A DNA stretch of 11,052 bases from Bacteroidales bacterium (lineage in GTDB: Bacteria > Bacteroidota > Bacteroidia > Bacteroidales > Azobacteroidaceae). A program made the position numbers and the translations under genes. The stretch lies in contig JAJBTS010000433.1 of NCBI GenBank assembly GCA_020860885.1, positions 1-11,052 on the forward strand, written 5' to 3'. Numbering within the stretch: position 1 is the stretch's first letter; each line of letters opens with the position of its first letter. The notes under the pieces were generated by a model, which was not told the origin of the DNA, did not search any database, and saw only the letters and a program-made list of their open reading frames with translations. Shown here in pieces: positions 7,201 to 11,052 of the stretch.

Positions 7201-8744
7201 CCTTCCGCATATACGGGCAGATTGATATCTTCACAATTCAAAGAAAATTGTATACTGTCTCCTGCATACGTACCTTCTGCCTGTATCTGATTGTACGGAT
7301 ATCCGTTGAAATCAAAGCGGTCGATATTTGCATTCGCCTGCACGTTCATGTTTCCGGATCCGGTAATATTGCCTATTGCATGAATTTGCAGGCTGGCTAC
7401 TCCGAAAGTAGTGTCCTGCATTAATGTTCTTATATCGAAGTTATTGGAAGCCAATCTGGCATTGAAATCAGCATTTCCTGACTCTACTTCATATCCTCCG
7501 CTTCCGTTCAGGGAAAGTGTTCCTCTGTCACTTTGTGCAGAAACCTCGAGCAGTAAATCGGGCAAGCGTCCTTCCACTTTTCCGGTAAGATTGATGGATC
7601 CGATGCGGACAGGCAGCTGCTGCGGGGAGGTTGTGGAACCGAAATTCATTAATTTCTCGATACCATACGTATCTATTCTTAAATGATCGAGATTTAATTC
7701 CAAAGGAGTATTCTCCCAATGATTCAAATCCTGAAGAGAAGCATTTAAGTTTAATCCTATATGATTTCCGTAAGTCGCTTGTAGGGCGGGAATGTTTATT
7801 TGTGGTAAAGTACCTTCCGCTCTTCCTGAAAAAGTTAATTCATCTTCAAAATAAACGATATCCGGGTAGAACATCCGGAAGTCGGCAGGGTAGATGGTAT
7901 TTTCACCTAATTGAAGGAAATACTGAGCTCCTTCTGTCATAGTTGCTAATTCGTAATTGGTATAATCGACCCAGGCCTCGGGAATTTCAAGTTGCGAGCG
8001 GGGAAACCGGAGTTGAAGATCTTCCAGATCGATTCTTTTCCCTTGTGAAGTAACATTTACCTGCCCGTTTTGTAAGACTAAGCCACTTCTTTCACGCAAC
8101 GACAGATTCTCTATTTTAGCATCCAGGTCCTCTATGTCGATGGAATTCAAATCTATATGAGCTTCAAAATCGCGTATATGAATATGATTGTAATCAAAAA
8201 CGGAATCATTTAATACTTCTTCAGAAAGTATGTCGTAATTAATACGGCCGTTGTTAATTTTAATATCATTGATTTGTATAACCATAGATGATGTGGAAGT
8301 TGTATCCTGCTCACCTGAAGAGAAAGCGTCGATCAGGAACTGGAAATTAAAATCACCATTCAGACTATCTTTATTTACATTCGCAACGAAATTATCCAGG
8401 TCGATTGTGTTAATAAGAAGTTGATTGTCCAGGATTTTGAACAAATCAAATCCGGCAGAAAGCTTATCTGCATACAGTAAAGTATCCCCCTCCAGATCCT
8501 CTACATAAATACGGTTCAACTTTAACTGATTGAAAGGACGGAAATTAAATTCTCCGATACTCATCCGGTTACCTGTTATTTTCATAACTTCCCTGAGGGC
8601 AATATCTTTAATTTTCTGTTGAACGGGAGGTAACCATAACAAAAGGTATACTAACAGTACCAGAGCTATAAGGACTGTAATCAGTATGATTAATATGCGG
8701 GCTGTCTTTTTGATAATATTATGATTTATGCGCCGAATAGGCAA
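4290..8744 (-). CDS. tamB: Translocation and assembly module protein TamB
   Basis: This 1484-residue AsmA-like protein should span the periplasm from an inner-membrane anchor to the TamL barrel and aid outer-membrane protein or lipid delivery. One transmembrane helix (about residues 16-38) follows a basic N-terminus (RR, KK). Most of the rest is repetitive beta-strand sequence rich in N, D and G, typical of the hydrophobic-groove fold. The C-terminal TamB domain (DUF490) runs from about 945 to 1447, ending in GLGVVYKRNAKTFGKLF as in Bacteroidota homologues. E. coli TamB is about 1259 residues, so this one is longer. An acidic tail (about 1448-1484, EPEPDEQEVE) follows. The start is TTG at 8744: no in-frame ATG exists before the helix, an in-frame stop lies just upstream (TAA, 8759-8757), and the promoter leaves a leader of only about 17 bases. 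Gene order is tamB then tamL, the reverse of E. coli tamA-tamB. The start codon is less certain than the identity. Confidence 0.9.
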   Translation of the reverse strand: MPIRRINHNIIKKTARILIILITVLIALVLLVYLLLWLPPVQQKIKDIALREVMKITGNRMSIGEFNFRPFNQLKLNRIYVEDLEGDTLLYADKLSAGFDLFKILDNQLLINTIDLDNFVANVNKDSLNGDFNFQFLIDAFSSGEQDTTSTSSMVIQINDIKINNGRINYDILSEEVLNDSVFDYNHIHIRDFEAHIDLNSIDIEDLDAKIENLSLRERSGLVLQNGQVNVTSQGKRIDLEDLQLRFPRSQLEIPEAWVDYTNYELATMTEGAQYFLQLGENTIYPADFRMFYPDIVYFEDELTFSGRAEGTLPQINIPALQATYGNHIGLNLNASLQDLNHWENTPLELNLDHLRIDTYGIEKLMNFGSTTSPQQLPVRIGSINLTGKVEGRLPDLLLEVSAQSDRGTLSLNGSGGYEVESGNADFNARLASNNFDIRTLMQDTTFGVASLQIHAIGNITGSGNMNVQANANIDRFDFNGYPYNQIQAEGTYAGDSIQFSLNCEDINLPVYAEGRANIGQRNPYANLYLRADSIKVDTLNFLPDYNDVIVAAAIKANVNGFDPENMDVDLSVDSLYLHTSQGVFYEPSLSLTYLAADSSRKAVDIDSRLITGNIRGQFTYAGLMESVKETFPMFFADSRPDPRKKDLFNETLNFRIGMNEINSLSDLLQLPQSIPDSILLMGRYNNDGSNMNLAASAYTMFTESDTIIASVILRNIENRLGANIHLDNKSSNYDFDGGVDAEVEFLPVTGSSIPEMNITFNPSVWVLNETFFDFNPSKVEIRENRYTVEDLSLSHMDSPNEYIRLNGVVSAAREDSLSVDISHFQFGTIFGAMKADMPLSGEANGRITARSILATPFVFTRNLSINNIIFAENEIGDINIQSGWNSERNGVALRATLDHPQRQQSVISGFILPERDSLSLNARIRDIRMDWIEPLANGALYGLKGNVGANIRVNGRLQQPNITGTAYFDQAQLGVSMLNTLYSFSDSIYIHPNRVEVRQFAIRDENNNRLTIDGRVSHHNFTELDPNISIAFNNFQVINNEQQTDSLFYGNLRANGRLRFTKVNEDFLLSGNISHADDARIMINIPSSASAAQRYNFVTYVDALGRPLTEPEEEIEVPSFILPFRVNISLALNSGLEAGVVYNRATGDAVEASGNGTIGFIYELGSSNMSLSGDFTLQRGKATLSLLGLTTKTFTVQPGSTLTFRGDPLNTSFDLTALYTVRADMTTLDQSFGDILARSRIPVVVSITATGSMNDLDLQYNIDVPNQSEEVQRRVDGLLYTDDIKIRQVAYLLATGNFMPPDSNTPGTGGNLLTSVGSSALSTALNSALAGILQDNWSIGTELRAGDDGFNDMDVDVNISTQLFDNRLTINGTLGYTNDQSLTNNFTGDFEAEYKLIPSGNIVLRAYNKTNNTKYFETAPYTQGLGVVYKRNAKTFGKLFDRLIWRRNTSSEEFEVEPVVPVDDDEATEPEPDEQEVENALTQ

Positions 8745-8768
8745 AATTAAACTTAATTACGATAAAAA

Positions 8769-8776
8769 CAAATATA
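8769..8776 (-). promoter_or_regulatory. Bacteroidota -7 promoter element of the tamB-tamL operon
   Basis: On the - strand this reads TATATTTG, an exact match to the Bacteroidota -7 consensus TAnnTTTG. Transcription would begin near 8762, about 17 bases before the TTG start of tamB. No convincing -33 TTTG is seen; the nearest is ATTG about 16 bases upstream, which is closer than usual. Confidence 0.6.
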
Positions 8777-8803
8777 GTTTATAATGTAATAACAATAATT
8801 CGT

Positions 8804-8811
8804 TATCTTTG
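8804..8811 (+). promoter_or_regulatory. Bacteroidota -7 promoter element of rnr
   Basis: TATCTTTG matches the Bacteroidota -7 consensus TAnnTTTG exactly, 22 bases before the rnr ATG. A weak -33 candidate, TTTA at 8778-8781, lies 22 bases upstream. The predicted leader is only about 15-18 bases, A/T-rich, with no Shine-Dalgarno, as is usual for the phylum. The element faces away from the tamB promoter and is separated from it by 27 bp. Confidence 0.6.
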
Positions 8812-8833
8812 TTTAACAGTTATTATATAAATT

Positions 8834-10981
8834 ATGGCAAAAAAGAAATTTAAAGAAATGAAACCTAAAAAGCGCTTAAAAAAAAGAGAGATTATACAGC
8901 GCATAATAAACCTTTTCAATACCTATCCTAAAGAGGCGATGAATTACAAACAGGTAAGCGCTGAAATAGGAGTGACTACTCAAGCCGGAAAGATGATGGT
9001 TTTAGAGATATTGGACACACTGTTCCTTGAAGACTTTTTAGTTGAAGTAAGTAGAGGCAAGTATCTTTTGAATGGCTTAGGCAGTATGGCAGAAGGGAAA
9101 TTTGAGCGGCGCTCCAATGGGAAGAATTCATTTATTCCTGACGACGGAGGCCCTGCCTTATTTGTCGCTGAGCGTAATTCCATGCATGCTATGAACGGAG
9201 ATAAAGTAAAAGTGCAGATATTAGCCAAGCGTAAAGGCCGCGAAACAGAAGCTGAAGTAATTGAGATTCTGGAAAGAGCACAGAATACTTTTGTCGGCGT
9301 TCTGGAGGTTACCAAAAATTATGCTTATTTAATTGTTGATAGTAAAATTTTATCGAACGATATATTTATTCCTAAAAATAAACTGAAGGGCGGACTGAAT
9401 GGCCAGAAAGCACTTGTGAAGATTGTCGAATGGCCCGAAAGAGCGAAGAATCCGGTAGGTATGGTGATAGATGTATTGGGTGATGCCGGGAATCAGCATA
9501 CGGAAATGCATGCTATACTGGCTGAATTCGGATTGCCCTATAAATATCCGGAAACAGTGGAAGCGGCAGCTCATAAAATTCCTAAAGAAATTACTGCAGA
9601 AGACATTCAGGCAAGAGAAGATTTCAGAAACACAACTACTTTTACAATTGACCCGAAAGACGCCAAAGATTTTGATGATGCCTTATCTATCAAAAAATTA
9701 AAAGACGATCTCTGGGAAGTGGGAGTCCATATTGCTGATGTTACTCATTATGTAAAGCAAAAAGATATTATTGATAAAGAAGCATCTAAGAGAGCTACTT
9801 CGGTGTATTTGGTAGATAGGACTATTCCCATGCTTCCGGAAATATTAAGTAATAATCTTTGTTCTTTACGTCCGAACGAAGATAAACTTTGCTTTTCCGT
9901 TGTATTTGAAATCAATAGCGAAGCTGAAATCAAAAATTACAGAATCAGGAGAACTATCATTAATTCAGACCGGCGTTTTACTTATGAGGAAGCGCAGGAA
10001 ATTATAGAATCAGGGGAAGGCGAATTCAAAGAAGAAATTCTTACTCTGGATAAGCTGGCTAAAATTTTGAGGGAAAAACGTTTTGCCAATGGTGCTATAA
10101 ACTTTGACCGCCGGGAAGTAAAGTTCGAAATTGACAAGGATGGAAAACCTGTGACCGTCCATTTTAAAGAGGCAAAAGATTCCAACAAACTAATTGAGGA
10201 ATTCATGCTTCTCGCAAACCGTACCGTGGCTGAAGCTATTGGTAAGACTCCCAAAGGAAAGAAACCCAAAACTTTTGTATATCGTGTACATGATCTGCCC
10301 AATCCGGAGAAAATGGAAAACTTCTCGGAGTTTATCCGTCGTTTCGGTTATAAACTGAAAGATAAAGGCTCCAGTACGGAAATATCTAAAAGTATTAATT
10401 CTCTGTTGGATTCTGTTCAGGGTAAAAAAGAACAAAATCTGATCGAGACAATAGCTATACGTGCTATGGCGAAAGCGGTGTATACTACTTTTAATATAGG
10501 ACACTACGGACTGGCTTTTAAATACTATACTCATTTTACTTCTCCTATAAGGCGTTATCCGGATATGATGGTTCACAGATTGTTGGACCGTTATCTAAGT
10601 GGAGGCCGTTCGGTCCCTGAGAAAAATGTCGAAGATGAATGCAAACATTCCTCCGACATGGAAAATCTGGCTGCTTTGGCGGAAAGAGCTTCTATAAAAT
10701 ACAAACAGGTAGAGTTTATGGCGGATAAGATCGGAATGGTATTTGACGGTGTAATTTCCGGTGTTACGGAATGGGGACTGTACGTTGAATTGAACGATAA
10801 TATGTGTGAAGGTATGATTCCTATGCGGGATCTGGACAATGACTTTTACGAATTCGATGAAAAGACATACAGCTTGGTCGGTAGAAGGAATAAGCAGCGT
10901 TATCGTTTGGGAGATCCTCTGAAAATAAAAGTAGTACGGGCTAATCTGGAGAAGAAGCAACTGGATTTTGTATTGGCGTAA
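8834..10981 (+). CDS. rnr: Ribonuclease R, 3'-5' exoribonuclease
   Basis: This 715-residue RNase II/R family enzyme should degrade RNA from the 3' end in the cytoplasm, including structured mRNA, tRNA and rRNA. Domains in order: a Lys-rich start (nine Lys in the first 17 residues); a winged-helix segment (about 18-80); two cold-shock-type OB folds (about 85-145 and 150-215); the RNB catalytic domain (about 262-590); and an S1 domain (about 634-715). In the RNB domain, TIDPKDAKDFDDAL gives D273, D279, D281 and D282. These match the spacing of the RNase II metal ligands D201, D207, D209 and D210. The conserved HFTSPIRRYPD block is at 567-577. The winged helix and length favour RNase R over RNase II. 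Unlike E. coli RNase R (813 residues), it stops right after S1 and lacks the Lys-rich C-terminal tail. The ATG at 8834 sits just after an exact -7 element, which supports this start. Confidence 0.95.
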   Translation: MAKKKFKEMKPKKRLKKREIIQRIINLFNTYPKEAMNYKQVSAEIGVTTQAGKMMVLEILDTLFLEDFLVEVSRGKYLLNGLGSMAEGKFERRSNGKNSFIPDDGGPALFVAERNSMHAMNGDKVKVQILAKRKGRETEAEVIEILERAQNTFVGVLEVTKNYAYLIVDSKILSNDIFIPKNKLKGGLNGQKALVKIVEWPERAKNPVGMVIDVLGDAGNQHTEMHAILAEFGLPYKYPETVEAAAHKIPKEITAEDIQAREDFRNTTTFTIDPKDAKDFDDALSIKKLKDDLWEVGVHIADVTHYVKQKDIIDKEASKRATSVYLVDRTIPMLPEILSNNLCSLRPNEDKLCFSVVFEINSEAEIKNYRIRRTIINSDRRFTYEEAQEIIESGEGEFKEEILTLDKLAKILREKRFANGAINFDRREVKFEIDKDGKPVTVHFKEAKDSNKLIEEFMLLANRTVAEAIGKTPKGKKPKTFVYRVHDLPNPEKMENFSEFIRRFGYKLKDKGSSTEISKSINSLLDSVQGKKEQNLIETIAIRAMAKAVYTTFNIGHYGLAFKYYTHFTSPIRRYPDMMVHRLLDRYLSGGRSVPEKNVEDECKHSSDMENLAALAERASIKYKQVEFMADKIGMVFDGVISGVTEWGLYVELNDNMCEGMIPMRDLDNDFYEFDEKTYSLVGRRNKQRYRLGDPLKIKVVRANLEKKQLDFVLA

Positions 10982-10995
10982 GAGCTGTTCTGCAA

Positions 10996-11017
10996 AACCA
11001 GATGTGGTTATATATTT
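10996..11017 (+). terminator. Weak hairpin after rnr, possible terminator
   Basis: AACCA (10996-11000) can pair with TGGTT (11005-11009) around a GATG loop, followed by ATATATTT. It is 14 bases past the rnr stop. The stem is only five pairs and the T-run is interrupted, so this is a poor intrinsic terminator. The remaining bases to 11052 show no gene start or promoter match. Confidence 0.25.
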
Positions 11018-11052
11018 AAAACAATCCGACTCTAAAATATTATGTACGGTAT

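Noticed and set aside
2204..8000. Several + strand open frames of 60-103 codons inside tamL and tamB
   Set aside because: They lie antisense to long, well-supported coding regions, have no recognisable domains, and are expected by chance on the opposite strand of genes this long.
8980..10960. Minus-strand open frames inside rnr
   Set aside because: They are shadows of the rnr reading frame, without family features or promoters.

Overview
The window looks like ordinary chromosomal DNA from a member of the Bacteroidota, most likely order Bacteroidales. Three things support this. The divergent promoters carry the Bacteroidota -7 element TAnnTTTG. The starts of rnr and tamB show no clear Shine-Dalgarno sequence. 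The outer-membrane gene encodes TamL, the lipidated form of TamA found in this phylum. The family within Bacteroidales cannot be fixed from the sequence alone.

Layout, left to right. (1) A complete cardiolipin synthase / phospholipase D-type gene (cls, + strand, 19-1440). (2) A 469-bp non-coding gap between the converging 3' ends of cls and tamL. It is filled almost wall to wall with organised repeats: convergent 7-bp CAGTNAN arrays at both edges, which contain a perfect 18-bp inverted repeat; a duplicated TGAAATTTT palindrome module; and a strictly phased 23-bp array built on the core GCGAAGAGTAT, which changes half-way into a 46-bp alternation of forward and inverted cores. (3) A two-gene - strand operon, tamB (8744-4290) then tamL (4288-1910), separated by one base. 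(4) An 89-bp divergent promoter region. (5) Ribonuclease R (rnr, + strand, 8834-10981). (6) A 71-bp tail that holds only a weak hairpin.

Functionally, three of the four genes serve the envelope. Cls makes cardiolipin in the inner membrane. TamB and TamL should form the inner-to-outer membrane bridge that supports outer-membrane protein assembly or lipid transport. RNase R is an exoribonuclease for structured RNA and is linked to tamB only by the shared promoter region. All four proteins look intact.

The part that known genes do not explain is the intergenic repeat complex at 1444-1908. It is non-coding, highly ordered, and fits neither CRISPR, nor an insertion sequence, nor a simple terminator. 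It may be a dispersed repeat family or a protein-binding array. The sequence alone cannot decide between these.
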